64,000 nt of DNA from Rhizobiaceae bacterium (lineage in GTDB: Bacteria; Pseudomonadota; Alphaproteobacteria; Rhizobiales; Rhizobiaceae), in contig JAMLJC010000001.1 of the NCBI GenBank assembly GCA_023953845.1, positions 4,288,501 to 4,352,500 of the forward strand, read 5' to 3'. A model generated the notes under the pieces. It was given only the letters and a program-made list of their open reading frames with translations. It searched no databases and was not told where the DNA came from. Below, one piece after another: positions 8,152 through 16,337 of the stretch. Within the stretch, counting starts at the first letter, position 1, and the number at the start of each line of letters is the position of its first letter. Both the position numbers and the translations under genes were made by a program.

Positions 8152-9758
8152 AATTCGGTCGGGTCCCGATCGCGCAGGCGGAAGGCGCGCTGCTCGCGCA
8201 CGCGACGGCGGCGGGAAACGTGCGGCTGCGCAAGGCGCACAAATTGACCGTCGAGGATGTGGCGGCTTTGCGGGCCGCAGGTGTCTCGGAGGTGATCGCG
8301 GCCACGCTCGCGGAAGACGACCTGGACGAGGATGAGGCCGCGCTCCGCATCGTACGGGCGATGGCTTTCGATGGCGTCGAAATCCGTCCGCCTTCGACGG
8401 GCCGTGTCAACCTGCATTCCAGGGGCGGCGGCGTCTTCACGGTAACCCGCGATATGATCGATCGCATCAATGCAGTCGATCCGGCAGTGACGATCGCGAC
8501 ATTGGCCGATTACGCCGCCGTCGAGGCGGGCCAGATGGTCGCGACGGTCAAGATCATTCCCTTCGCGGTCGCTGGAGCGATCGTCGCGAAGGTCGAGGAG
8601 ATTTGCCGCGAAGGCAGGATATTTGCGGTATCGGCCTTCCGGCCGAGCAAGGTGGCGGTGATCCAGACGGAACTGCCGACGGTGAAGCCGAGCGTGCTCG
8701 ACAAGACCATCCGGGTCACGGAAGAGCGGCTGGCGCGCTCCGGCAGCCGCCTGATCGCGGAACGCCGCTCCGCGCATACCGCCGAAGCCGTCGCCGGGCA
8801 ATTGAAGCCGCTGCTGCGTGACAGCGACATGGTTCTGGTATTCGGCGCTTCCGCCATGAGCGATTTCGACGACGTCATTCCGGCGGCGATCCGTCAGGCG
8901 GGAGGTTCGGTCGTCCGTGCCGGTATGCCGGTCGATCCCGGCAATCTGATCGTGCTCGGCCGCATCGACGGCAAGCCCGTCATCGGCGCGCCTGGCTGCG
9001 CGCGCAGCCCCAAGGAAAACGGTTTCGACTGGGTGCTGGACCGCCTGCTGGCCGGCATCGACGTCACCAGCCGCGATGTCGCGGCCATGGGGGTGGGCGG
9101 CCTGCTGATGGAGATTGCCAGCCGGCCGCAGCCGCGCGAGGCGCCGGTCCCGCAGAAGCGCGGAACGGTCGAGATCGTGCTTCTCGCCGCGGGCCGTTCC
9201 AGCCGCATGGGCGGACCGAACAAGCTTCTCGCGCTCTTTGATGGAAAGCCGCTGGTGCGCCGCGCCGCCGAGCGGGCATTGGCCTCCCGCGCCGGCCGCA
9301 CAATCGCCGTCATGGGCCATCAGAAGGAGCGCGTCCGCGCCGCCCTGCAGGGTCTTGATCTGCGGCTGGTCGATAATCCGGATTTCGCCACGGGCCTCGC
9401 AAGTTCGCTGAAGGCAGGCGTCGGTGCGGTATCGACCAGCGCCACCGGGGCGATGATCGTGCTTGGCGACATGCCCGGCGTGTCGCGCGCCGATCTGGAC
9501 CATATGATCGACGCGTTTGTCGCCGATGGCGGACGTTCGATCGTGCGGGCGTCGTTTCGTGGAAAGCGCGGCAATCCCGTCATCCTGCCCCGCAGCCTCT
9601 TTGCGGCTGTCAGCCGGCTCGAAGGCGATGTCGGCGCCCGTTCTCTGATCGAGTCGGAAGGGGTCAACGTCATCGATGTAGAGATAGGCGAGGCGGCTTT
9701 CATCGATGTCGACACGCCCGATGCGCTCGCCGAGGCCGGCGGTGTGTTGCAGGATTGA
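8148..9758 (+). CDS. Molybdopterin-binding / MocA-like nucleotidyltransferase fusion
   Basis: A 536-residue two-domain protein. Residues 1 to about 340 form a MoeA/MoCF-type molybdopterin-binding part (VFGASAMSDFDDVIPAAI, GGSVVRAGMPVDPGNLIVLG, KPVIGAPGCARSPKENGFDW). Residues from about 345 form a MobA/MocA-like nucleotidyltransferase with the signature VLLAAGRSSRMGGPNKLLAL and the metal-site motif VLGDMPGVS. Such fusions attach CMP to the cofactor for xanthine dehydrogenase or CO dehydrogenase enzymes; CTP use is inferred from the XdhC and CoxDE neighbours. It starts inside the upstream stop (ATGA). The standard MobA for GTP is encoded separately at 13.8-14.4 kb. Confidence 0.87.
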   Translation: MKFGRVPIAQAEGALLAHATAAGNVRLRKAHKLTVEDVAALRAAGVSEVIAATLAEDDLDEDEAALRIVRAMAFDGVEIRPPSTGRVNLHSRGGGVFTVTRDMIDRINAVDPAVTIATLADYAAVEAGQMVATVKIIPFAVAGAIVAKVEEICREGRIFAVSAFRPSKVAVIQTELPTVKPSVLDKTIRVTEERLARSGSRLIAERRSAHTAEAVAGQLKPLLRDSDMVLVFGASAMSDFDDVIPAAIRQAGGSVVRAGMPVDPGNLIVLGRIDGKPVIGAPGCARSPKENGFDWVLDRLLAGIDVTSRDVAAMGVGGLLMEIASRPQPREAPVPQKRGTVEIVLLAAGRSSRMGGPNKLLALFDGKPLVRRAAERALASRAGRTIAVMGHQKERVRAALQGLDLRLVDNPDFATGLASSLKAGVGAVSTSATGAMIVLGDMPGVSRADLDHMIDAFVADGGRSIVRASFRGKRGNPVILPRSLFAAVSRLEGDVGARSLIESEGVNVIDVEIGEAAFIDVDTPDALAEAGGVLQD

Positions 9759-9762
9759 GCGA

Positions 9763-10635
9763 ATGCGCATCCTGAATCGCGCGCTGGCGCTGACGGCAGT
9801 CGTGGCATCGACCTTCTGGGCTACGATAGCGTCTGCGGACTCACTGAAACCCTACAAGGATGACCTGTTCGCCTATCCCGGCATCCTCTCGGATCAGGGG
9901 GCCTACAAGGTCGTGGACTATTCGGAGGCGCGCGACATCAACGGGCGCGACGAAGTGCCGGAGCGCCGCGTGCGTGCGAAATATGTCTCGCTCGGCGTGC
10001 GCAAGGTGCAGAAGGATCTGGCCCTGAAGACGGACGACGGAGCGACGATCCGGCATTTCGCGGTCGGCAGGACCGAAGGCGCCCGCTTCATCGTGCTCTA
10101 CCTGCACGGGCAGGGCGGCAGCCGGAAGCAGGGCGTCGACGACTTCACCTTCGGCGGAAACTTCAACCGAATCAAGAACATCGCCGCAGCCAATGATGGC
10201 CTCTACCTGACCCCCGATTTCCCCGACTTCGGCAAGGGCGGCGTGCGCACGGTCTCGGCGCTGATCGGCTACTACGCCGCCCGCTCGCCGGGATCGCCGG
10301 TGATCGTCGCCTGCGGTTCGATGGGAGGCCAGATCTGCTGGGGTCTGGCATCCAGCACTGTCGGTGAGCGCCTGTCGGGCCTGCTTCTGTTGGGCTCGCT
10401 CTGGGACGACGGCTTTCGTTCGTCGCCCGCGTTCGGGCGCAGGGTGCCTGTCTTCTTCGGCCATGGCAGCGAGGACACGGTGTTTCCGGTCGAGAAGCAG
10501 GAGGCGTTCTTCCGCTCGCTCGGCGCGAACTATCCCGCGCGCTTCGTGCGGTTCGAGACGGGAACTCATGGCACGCCCATCCGCATGTCCGATTGGCGGG
10601 AGGTGCTCGACTGGATGCTGGCGCTGGCGCGATAG
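9763..10635 (+). CDS. Secreted alpha/beta hydrolase
   Basis: A 290-residue alpha/beta-hydrolase with a signal peptide (MRILNRALALTAVVASTFW, cleavage near IASAD), so it should be periplasmic. The oxyanion region is YLHGQGGSRKQG, the nucleophile elbow is ACGSMGGQICW (Ser in GSMGG), an acidic residue follows in GHGSEDTVFPVEKQE, and the catalytic His is in FETGTHGTPIRMSDW. The ATG at 9763 lies 4 bp after the MocA-like stop, so it is probably on the same transcript, but no functional link to cofactor maturation is obvious. The substrate is unknown. It converges with the permease gene, 2 bp away. Confidence 0.82.
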   Translation: MRILNRALALTAVVASTFWATIASADSLKPYKDDLFAYPGILSDQGAYKVVDYSEARDINGRDEVPERRVRAKYVSLGVRKVQKDLALKTDDGATIRHFAVGRTEGARFIVLYLHGQGGSRKQGVDDFTFGGNFNRIKNIAAANDGLYLTPDFPDFGKGGVRTVSALIGYYAARSPGSPVIVACGSMGGQICWGLASSTVGERLSGLLLLGSLWDDGFRSSPAFGRRVPVFFGHGSEDTVFPVEKQEAFFRSLGANYPARFVRFETGTHGTPIRMSDWREVLDWMLALAR

Positions 10636-10637
10636 CC

Positions 10638-11468
10638 TCAACGCTTGAGGTGTCGCGTGATCCGGCGCTCGATCCAGTCTATCGCGTGGCGCAGCGTTTC
10701 GACGATCGCCAGATAGATCAGCGCGGCCCAGATATAGGTCTGGAAATCGAAACTGCGCGAAAAAGCCTGTCGCGTCATTCCCATCAGGTCGAAGACGGTG
10801 ATGAGGGCGACGATGGCCGATCCCTTGATCATCAGGATGATCTCGTTGCCGTAAGGCCGCAGCGCCACGATCAGCGCCTGCGGCAGGATGATCTTGCGCA
10901 GCGTCAGCAGGCGCGGCACGCCGAGCGATGCGGCCCCTTCCCATTGACCTTTCGGAACGCTCTGGATGGCGCCGCGCAGGATCTCGGCCTGATAGGCGGC
11001 GGTATTCAGGGTGAAGGCGAAGACGCCGCAGTTGAAAGCGTCCTTGAAGAAATCCCACAGGCCAACCGCCTGAAGCTGTGGGCGGAAGGAGCCGAGGCCG
11101 TAGTAGATGAGAAAGGTCTGCGCGAGGAGCGGCGTGCCCCGGAAGAAATAGACGTAAGCATAGGAAAGTGTCTGCAACACCGGGTTCGACGAGAGGCGCG
11201 CGTAGCAGATCGGCACGGAAAGAATGGCGCCGAAGAAGATCGAAAGCACGACCAGCTTGATCGTCACCCAAAGGCCGCTCATGTAGCCGGGAAAATAGCG
11301 TTCCACGAGCTCTGGATTCCAGGACGTCACGAGATACAGCACCAGCGCGATGCCGAGCACGATCCAGAAGCCGACCAGCACGTTGCCGATCTTGCGCTCC
11401 AGCGTCCACCGCCGGACTTCCGGAGGCCGTTCGACCTCGGCGGCAGGCGTTTCGGCGATCGCGCTCAT
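10638..11468 (-). CDS. Polar amino acid ABC transporter permease (HisM-like)
   Basis: A 276-residue inner-membrane permease of the His/Glu/Gln/Arg/opine 3-TM family, extended at the N-terminus by about 35 polar residues. It shows the family segment YVYFFRGTPLLAQTFLIYYG and the EAA loop around EILRGAIQSVPKGQWEGAASLG, which contacts the ATPase. Its ATG overlaps the stop of the second permease (ATGA). With the downstream hydrolase convergent, the operon ends here and no ATP-binding gene follows. Confidence 0.9.
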   Translation of the reverse strand: MSAIAETPAAEVERPPEVRRWTLERKIGNVLVGFWIVLGIALVLYLVTSWNPELVERYFPGYMSGLWVTIKLVVLSIFFGAILSVPICYARLSSNPVLQTLSYAYVYFFRGTPLLAQTFLIYYGLGSFRPQLQAVGLWDFFKDAFNCGVFAFTLNTAAYQAEILRGAIQSVPKGQWEGAASLGVPRLLTLRKIILPQALIVALRPYGNEIILMIKGSAIVALITVFDLMGMTRQAFSRSFDFQTYIWAALIYLAIVETLRHAIDWIERRITRHLKR

Positions 11469-12178
11469 CGTTGCACCGCCTGCCTGCCGACGCTCCGCTC
11501 GATGGCGTTGATGCCGACGGAAGAGATGATGGCGAGGACGAGATAGATCAGGCAGGCCAGACCGTAGAACAGAAACGCCTCCTTGCTGACACGGGAGGCG
11601 ATGTTGGTCTGCCTGAGAATGTCCGAAAGGCCGATGGCCGAGACGAGCGCGGTGTCCTTGAGCAGGATCAGCCAGAGATTGGCGAGGCCGGGCAGGGCGA
11701 TGCGCACCAGTTGCGGCAAGATGACCAGCCGCATTGTCTGTCCGCCGGAGAGGCCTACGGCATATCCGCCTTCATACTGGCCGCGCGGTATGGCCCGGAA
11801 GGCGGACAGGAACACCTCGCTGGCATAGGAGGAAAACACCACGCCGAGCGCCACCATGCCGGACACGAAGCTGTTCACCTCGACCGTCGCATCCGGCATG
11901 ACGAGGCGCACCGCGCTCTGAAGTCCGATCTGCACGCCGAAATAGACCAGAAAAAGCGTCAGCAGCTCCGGTAGGCCACGGAAGATCGTCGTATAGACAT
12001 TGCCCGCGAGGCGCAGGGACGGTTCCTGCGACTGCTTTGCCAAAGCCACGAAAAAGCCGATGAGCAGACCAAAGGGCAGCGTCGCAAGCGCAAGAGAAAC
12101 GGTGATGAAGACACCGTGCGCGATGTCGTCGAGCCAGCCCTCCGGCCCCCAGCTCAGAAGTGTCCAGACGCTCTGCAT
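11465..12178 (-). CDS. Polar amino acid ABC transporter permease (HisQ-like)
   Basis: A 237-residue permease paired with the HisM-like protein. It has TM segments at about 18-45, 55-80, 90-115 and 185-220, the motif YTTIFRGLPELLTLFLVYFG, and the EAA loop SAFRAIPRGQYEGGYAVGLS. It lies 81 bp downstream of the binding-protein gene on the same strand and is translationally coupled to the next permease. The pair should form the heterodimeric channel of a basic or polar amino acid importer. Confidence 0.9.
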   Translation of the reverse strand: MQSVWTLLSWGPEGWLDDIAHGVFITVSLALATLPFGLLIGFFVALAKQSQEPSLRLAGNVYTTIFRGLPELLTLFLVYFGVQIGLQSAVRLVMPDATVEVNSFVSGMVALGVVFSSYASEVFLSAFRAIPRGQYEGGYAVGLSGGQTMRLVILPQLVRIALPGLANLWLILLKDTALVSAIGLSDILRQTNIASRVSKEAFLFYGLACLIYLVLAIISSVGINAIERSVGRQAVQR

Positions 12179-12259
12179 CGGCTCGCTACGTTCCCCTTAG
12201 CCGCCGTGTCGTTGAAATGCGGACGGCGCTTTTCACGCCGCCCGCTGCGTCAAGGGAGA

Positions 12260-13048
12260 TCAGTTTTCGGCGCCGTAGACGTCGAATTTGAAGTACTTGT
12301 CGTTGATTTCCTTGTATTTTCCGTTGGCGCGGATGGCCTTGATCGCAGCGCTGAAGCGGTCGGCCAGCGCCGTCTCACCCTTGCGGACGGCGATGCCCGC
12401 GCCCGGTCCGAAGATCTCGACCGGCTGGGGTTCCGGCACGCCGAGGATCTTGCAGCACGCGCCGTCAGGAGAATCCAGCCATTGGCTGAGCACCACTATG
12501 TCGTCCTGAATGGCGTCGAGACGGCCATTGGCGAGATCGAGCTGCTCCTCGGGGCTTGACGGATAGCCCTTCACGTCGCTGTCGGTGTAGGTCTTCTGGG
12601 CGTAGTTCAGGTGCGTCGTCGAGGTCGCGGCACCGATCGACTTGCCAGCCAGATCTTCCTTGGTCACGCCCTTGAGTTCGGTGTCCTTCGGAGCCGCAAG
12701 CGCCGACGGCGTGTTGTAGTACTTCTCCGAAAAGTCCACTTTCTGCTTGCGTTCGTCGGTGATCGACATGGACGCGATGATGGCGTCGAACTTGCCGGCC
12801 TGCAGCGCGGGGATGATGCCGTCCCAGTCCTGCGTGACGAATTCGCACGTCACCTTCATCTCCTCACAAAGCGCATTCGCGATGTCGATGTCGAAACCTT
12901 CCAGCTTGCCGTCGGCGGTCAGGTTGTTGAAGGGCGGATAGGCGCCTTCCGTGCCGATCTTCAGCGTCTCTTGCGCCTGCGCGGCGCCGAGCGAAAGCGC
13001 CAGCGCGGCGGCCGAGACGGCCAGGATTAAACGCTTGGAAATACGCAT
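12260..13048 (-). CDS. Lysine/arginine/ornithine/histidine-type periplasmic binding protein
   Basis: A 262-residue family 3 solute-binding protein. The signal peptide MRISKRLILAVSAAALALSL ends AAQAQE. The mature protein starts TLKIGTEGAYPPFNN and contains GFDIDIANALCEEM, DWDGIIPALQAGKFDAIIAS and MSITDERKQKVDFSE, hallmarks of the LAO/HisJ/OccT group, and one Cys-Cys pair (GACCKI). The ATG at 13048 has a good GAGAGGAA ribosome site; the frame opening to 13135 is not needed. Basic amino acids or opines are the likely ligands, inferred from family only. The 195 bp upstream should carry its promoter. Confidence 0.92.
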   Translation of the reverse strand: MRISKRLILAVSAAALALSLGAAQAQETLKIGTEGAYPPFNNLTADGKLEGFDIDIANALCEEMKVTCEFVTQDWDGIIPALQAGKFDAIIASMSITDERKQKVDFSEKYYNTPSALAAPKDTELKGVTKEDLAGKSIGAATSTTHLNYAQKTYTDSDVKGYPSSPEEQLDLANGRLDAIQDDIVVLSQWLDSPDGACCKILGVPEPQPVEIFGPGAGIAVRKGETALADRFSAAIKAIRANGKYKEINDKYFKFDVYGAEN

Positions 13049-13243
13049 GATGTTCCTCTCTGTTTGCTTCTGGCCGTCTTTGACATGACGACCGTCGAGC
13101 GGCGCTCCCACCGCTCGCTGGGCGGATATTCCCACTCTTTTTTCACAAAAAGCAATCTCTAAACCGTTTGATTATGCATGGCTTTCGCGCAATAGCGCCG
13201 CTTGCCGTAACGTCATATGGTTGGAGATTCAGCCAGGCCTGCT

Positions 13244-13756
13244 TCAGCGGCGGGTCAGCTTCATCGTCTTTTCGATGAAGTCCGCGACCACTGCGACGTC
13301 GTCCACGTCGAAGACCGGAAGGGCCTCGTCAGGCTGGGGGCGATCGGCCGCGACCGCGACGATGTTCGGGTCGCCCGGCGCCAGCGGCCGTGTGTCCTTC
13401 GCGCCCAAGCGCCGCACCTCGATTTTTTTATGCGTCTCGCGCTTATAGCCTTCCACGAGCACCAGGTCGCAGGGCGCAATGCGTTCGAGAATGGCGTCGA
13501 GCGCCGGCTCGTCTTCACCGCGCAGTTCGTGCATGAGCGCCCAGCGCCGCCCCGAGACCACCGCGACTTCGCGGGCGCCTGCGGCGCGATGCCGGAAACT
13601 GTCGGTGCCTTCGATGTCGATGTCGAAATCGTGGTGCGCATGCTTGATGGTCGAAACGGACCAGCCGCGACCGCTCAATTCCGCCACAAGCCGCTCCGTC
13701 AGCGTGGTCTTGCCGGAATTCTTCCAGCCGGTGATGCCGAAGACGCTATGTCTCAT
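13244..13756 (-). CDS. mobB: Molybdopterin-guanine dinucleotide biosynthesis adapter MobB
   Basis: A 170-residue GTP-binding protein that assists MobA in making bis-MGD. The P-loop is GITGWKNSGKTTLTERLVAE at the N-terminus, followed by TIKHAHHDFDID and the DLVLVEGYKRETHKKIEV motif, all typical of MobB. Its ATG overlaps the mobA stop (ATGA), so the two are coupled. It is the last gene of a DMT transporter-mobA-mobB group. Confidence 0.94.
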   Translation of the reverse strand: MRHSVFGITGWKNSGKTTLTERLVAELSGRGWSVSTIKHAHHDFDIDIEGTDSFRHRAAGAREVAVVSGRRWALMHELRGEDEPALDAILERIAPCDLVLVEGYKRETHKKIEVRRLGAKDTRPLAPGDPNIVAVAADRPQPDEALPVFDVDDVAVVADFIEKTMKLTRR

Positions 13757-14406
13757 GGTTGGAACCCCGCCATGATGCGCTCCGCCGTCTCGAGGTCGTC
13801 CGGCGTATTGATGTTGAAGAACGGATCGATCTTGCCGCCGCCCGTGTCGAGAAGGGCAAAGTCGACGTAACGATGCGGCCTGGTCTCGATCAACCGGAGC
13901 ACGCTCGTCTTTTCTCCCGATTGAAGAAACGCAAGGACGGGATCGATGGCGCTCACAGGCCAGAGGCTGAAAACGGGGTGCGGGCGGCCTCCGCTTCTCG
14001 CGACATGGATCGCATCACCATCGCCCGTGTCTCGAAGCCGCATCACGAGGTCTTGCGGAAAGAACGGCATGTCGGTGGCGACCGAGATCACGTGGCCGAA
14101 GCCACGGTTCCGCGCCCACTGAAGGCCTGTCAGGATTCCAGCCAGCGGCCCGGCGAAGCCGCCGATACTGTCAGCGACGACATCGATGCCGAGAAAGCCG
14201 AAGCGTCCGGGATCGCCGTTGGCGCTGATCACAAGCTCTTCCACCTGCGGCCGCAAGCGTTCGACGACGAGCGAGACGAGCGGTTGTCCGGCGAGCGTCA
14301 CGAGGCTCTTGTCGGAACCCATGCGCCGCGCGCGTCCGCCTGCGAGGACGACGCCGGCAACGTTCAACCGCATCTCAGGAGGCCGATCCTGCGGCCGGTC
14401 GCGCAT
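13753..14406 (-). CDS. mobA: Molybdenum cofactor guanylyltransferase MobA
   Basis: A 217-residue nucleotidyltransferase that joins GMP to molybdopterin for DMSO reductase-family enzymes. The signature is GVVLAGGRARRMGSDKSLV at about 18-36, with GPLAGILTGLQWA and SVATDMPFFP, the metal-binding region. The ATG at 14406 has a GAGG ribosome site 7 bp after the transporter stop; an internal ATG at 14373 lacks one. This is separate from the MocA-like fusion at 8.1-9.8 kb, so the genome has both guanylyl- and probable cytidylyl-type cofactor routes. Confidence 0.94.
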   Translation of the reverse strand: MRDRPQDRPPEMRLNVAGVVLAGGRARRMGSDKSLVTLAGQPLVSLVVERLRPQVEELVISANGDPGRFGFLGIDVVADSIGGFAGPLAGILTGLQWARNRGFGHVISVATDMPFFPQDLVMRLRDTGDGDAIHVARSGGRPHPVFSLWPVSAIDPVLAFLQSGEKTSVLRLIETRPHRYVDFALLDTGGGKIDPFFNINTPDDLETAERIMAGFQP

Positions 14407-14412
14407 GCCGCC

Positions 14413-15333
14413 TCATAGCCCGTCCGGGAACATTTCGGCGTTCGTGCTGCCGGATGCCACCTTGGCGCGTCCGGTCACGCGCTCTCGGTAGAGCGTGTAG
14501 ATTCCCGATCCGATGACGAGCACGGCGCCGGTCAAGGTCGGCAGGTCCGGAAAATCCGAAAAGAGGACAAGTCCCATCAGCAACGCCCACAGAAGCGATG
14601 TATAGCGAAATGGCGCGACAAACGAAATGTCGGTCCCTCGGACGGATATTATGATCGTCTGATAGCCGACGAGAATCAGTATGCCGGCGCCGAACAGCAG
14701 AACAAGATCGTATGGGGAGATCGGCGACCAGCCGCCCATGGGGACGATCAGCAAAGCGCCGAACACGGCAACGACGCCGGCCGTAACGATCGACAACTGA
14801 AGAGTTCCCACGGAATGCGGGATACGGCTGGTGGTGAGGTCGCGCAGGGCGCAGAACACGACGCAGATCAGCGTGAAGACAGAATAGATCGTGAAGCCCT
14901 CTAGGCCGGGCCGCACGATGATCAGGATGCCGATGAAACCCACCATGATCGCGATCCACCGTCGCCAGCCGACGGGCTCCCGGAAGAAGAGGACCGCACC
15001 CAGCGTGACCGCCAGCGGCAAAGCCTGGAACACCGCCGACACATTCGCCAGAGGCAGGTGGGCGAGCGCGATGAGATAGAACAGCGTCGCACCCAGTTCG
15101 CCGATCGTACGCAGGCCCACTATGGGTTGAAGCGTGTTGCGAAATCCTCCGAGCCCATCCTGGTACCATGCAAGCACGAGCAGGAGCATCGTCGCGAACA
15201 AGCCCCGGATGAACATGACCTGCCCCATGTTCATGTGCTCGGAAACGGCCTTCACCAGCGCGTCGTTCAGCGTGAATGCCGCCATGGAGACGGACATGAA
15301 CAAGGCGCCGCGAACATTTTGCGAGAGAGCCAA
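14413..15333 (-). CDS. DMT-superfamily transporter (EamA)
   Basis: A 306-residue inner-membrane transporter with two EamA halves and about ten TM segments. The N-terminal SMAAFTLNDALVKAVSEHM and the helix-4 region YLIALAHLPLANVSAVFQALP are typical of drug/metabolite exporters. The TTG at 15333 is chosen because family members begin with a few residues ahead of NVRGALFMS; the ATG at 15297 is the alternative. It precedes mobA by 6 bp, so it may be co-transcribed, though its substrate is unknown. Confidence 0.87.
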   Translation of the reverse strand: MALSQNVRGALFMSVSMAAFTLNDALVKAVSEHMNMGQVMFIRGLFATMLLLVLAWYQDGLGGFRNTLQPIVGLRTIGELGATLFYLIALAHLPLANVSAVFQALPLAVTLGAVLFFREPVGWRRWIAIMVGFIGILIIVRPGLEGFTIYSVFTLICVVFCALRDLTTSRIPHSVGTLQLSIVTAGVVAVFGALLIVPMGGWSPISPYDLVLLFGAGILILVGYQTIIISVRGTDISFVAPFRYTSLLWALLMGLVLFSDFPDLPTLTGAVLVIGSGIYTLYRERVTGRAKVASGSTNAEMFPDGL

Positions 15334-15476
15334 CAGGTAACCGGGATTTTGAGCGTATTGACGGGTCCTGACGTCAGTTCTCTAGCCATTTGGCTGTGGA
15401 TCGCAACGGAAAACCCCGCCTGTGCCAGCAGCCTCCCGCTACTGGCGAGCACGCCGACACACGGATTCGCTGCGGC

Positions 15477-15507
15477 GCGAGAGCGTCCGCGCCGCGGATG
15501 TTCTCGC
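15477..15507 (-). terminator. Long GC-rich hairpin downstream of the SDR gene
   Basis: The arms 15477-15490 and 15494-15507 can pair along 14 bases, including two G-U pairs, around a 3-base loop. It lies 57-87 bp after the SDR stop on the minus strand, at the end of the Opp-type operon. No U-run follows, so it may protect the mRNA 3' end or need Rho rather than being a simple intrinsic terminator. Confidence 0.4.
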
Positions 15508-15563
15508 CTGCGATGGTTCGGAGATCATGCCGGGAGTCGCCCGGCAGTGCGGGCGGACCGCCG

Positions 15564-16310
15564 TCAGATCATGTAGTCGCCGCCATTGACGTTGAGGCTG
15601 GCGCCGACGAAATACGATCCTTCGTCCGAAGCCAGCAGGAGGAACACGGGCGCCACCTCGTCGACCTCGCCGAAGCGGCCTATCGGCAGTTCGCCCTTCT
15701 TCCTTTCAAGCCAGTCCTGCGGCAGGCCGCTGAGCAGCGGCGTATTGATCGGACCGGGGTTGACGCAGTTCACGGTGATGCCGTCGCGCGCGACCTCATA
15801 GGCGAGGGCGCGCGTGAAACCCATGATGCCCGCCTTCGCCGCGACGTAGTGGACCATCGTCGGCGCGCCCTTGTGAGCGAGCTGCGAGGAAAGATTGATG
15901 ATGCGGCCCCACTTCTTCCTTTTCATCGCCGGCAGCACGGCGCGGGTGAACAGAAAGGTGCCGCGCAGGTGAACGTCGATCATCCGGTCCCACATGTCTG
16001 TGGGCATGCCGTCGAGCTCATGAGTGGTGTCCATGCCGGCATTGTTGACCATGATGTCGACGTCGCCCAGCGCCGCGACCAGAGACTTCAGGCCGGCCGC
16101 CACGTCTTCCTCCTTGCTGACATCGCCGGTCGCGATCGCCGCCTTGCCGCCCGCGGCGGCGATCTCGTCTGCGACGGCCTTGGCGTTGGCGGCGTTGAGA
16201 TCGAAGATGCCGACGTACGCGCCTTCACTGGCGAAGAGTTTGGCCACGCCCCGTCCTATGCCGCTCCCGCCGCCGGTGATGACGGCAACCTTTCCGTCGA
16301 GCTTGCCCAT
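15564..16310 (-). CDS. Short-chain dehydrogenase/reductase (SDR)
   Basis: A 248-residue classical SDR. The NAD(P)-binding motif is TGGGSGIGRG at 12-21, NNAG is at 89-92, and the catalytic residues Ser141/142, Tyr155 and Lys159 are in NLSSQLAHKGAPTMVHYVAA. An acidic Asp37 in GIFDLNA suggests NAD(H). A GTG start at 16331 is possible, but the ATG at 16310 has an AGGAG site 7 bp upstream. It lies 27 bp after the OppF-like gene and probably belongs to that operon, so it may oxidise the imported compound or a product of it. The substrate is unknown. Confidence 0.9.
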   Translation of the reverse strand: MGKLDGKVAVITGGGSGIGRGVAKLFASEGAYVGIFDLNAANAKAVADEIAAAGGKAAIATGDVSKEEDVAAGLKSLVAALGDVDIMVNNAGMDTTHELDGMPTDMWDRMIDVHLRGTFLFTRAVLPAMKRKKWGRIINLSSQLAHKGAPTMVHYVAAKAGIMGFTRALAYEVARDGITVNCVNPGPINTPLLSGLPQDWLERKKGELPIGRFGEVDEVAPVFLLLASDEGSYFVGASLNVNGGDYMI

Positions 16311-16337
16311 GATCGATCTCCTGCTTTTCACTCGAGT

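Noticed and set aside
8094..9770. 558-codon minus-strand frame opposite the MocA-like fusion
   Set aside because: It has no family motifs and mirrors a gene with clear domains; long antisense frames are expected at this GC content.
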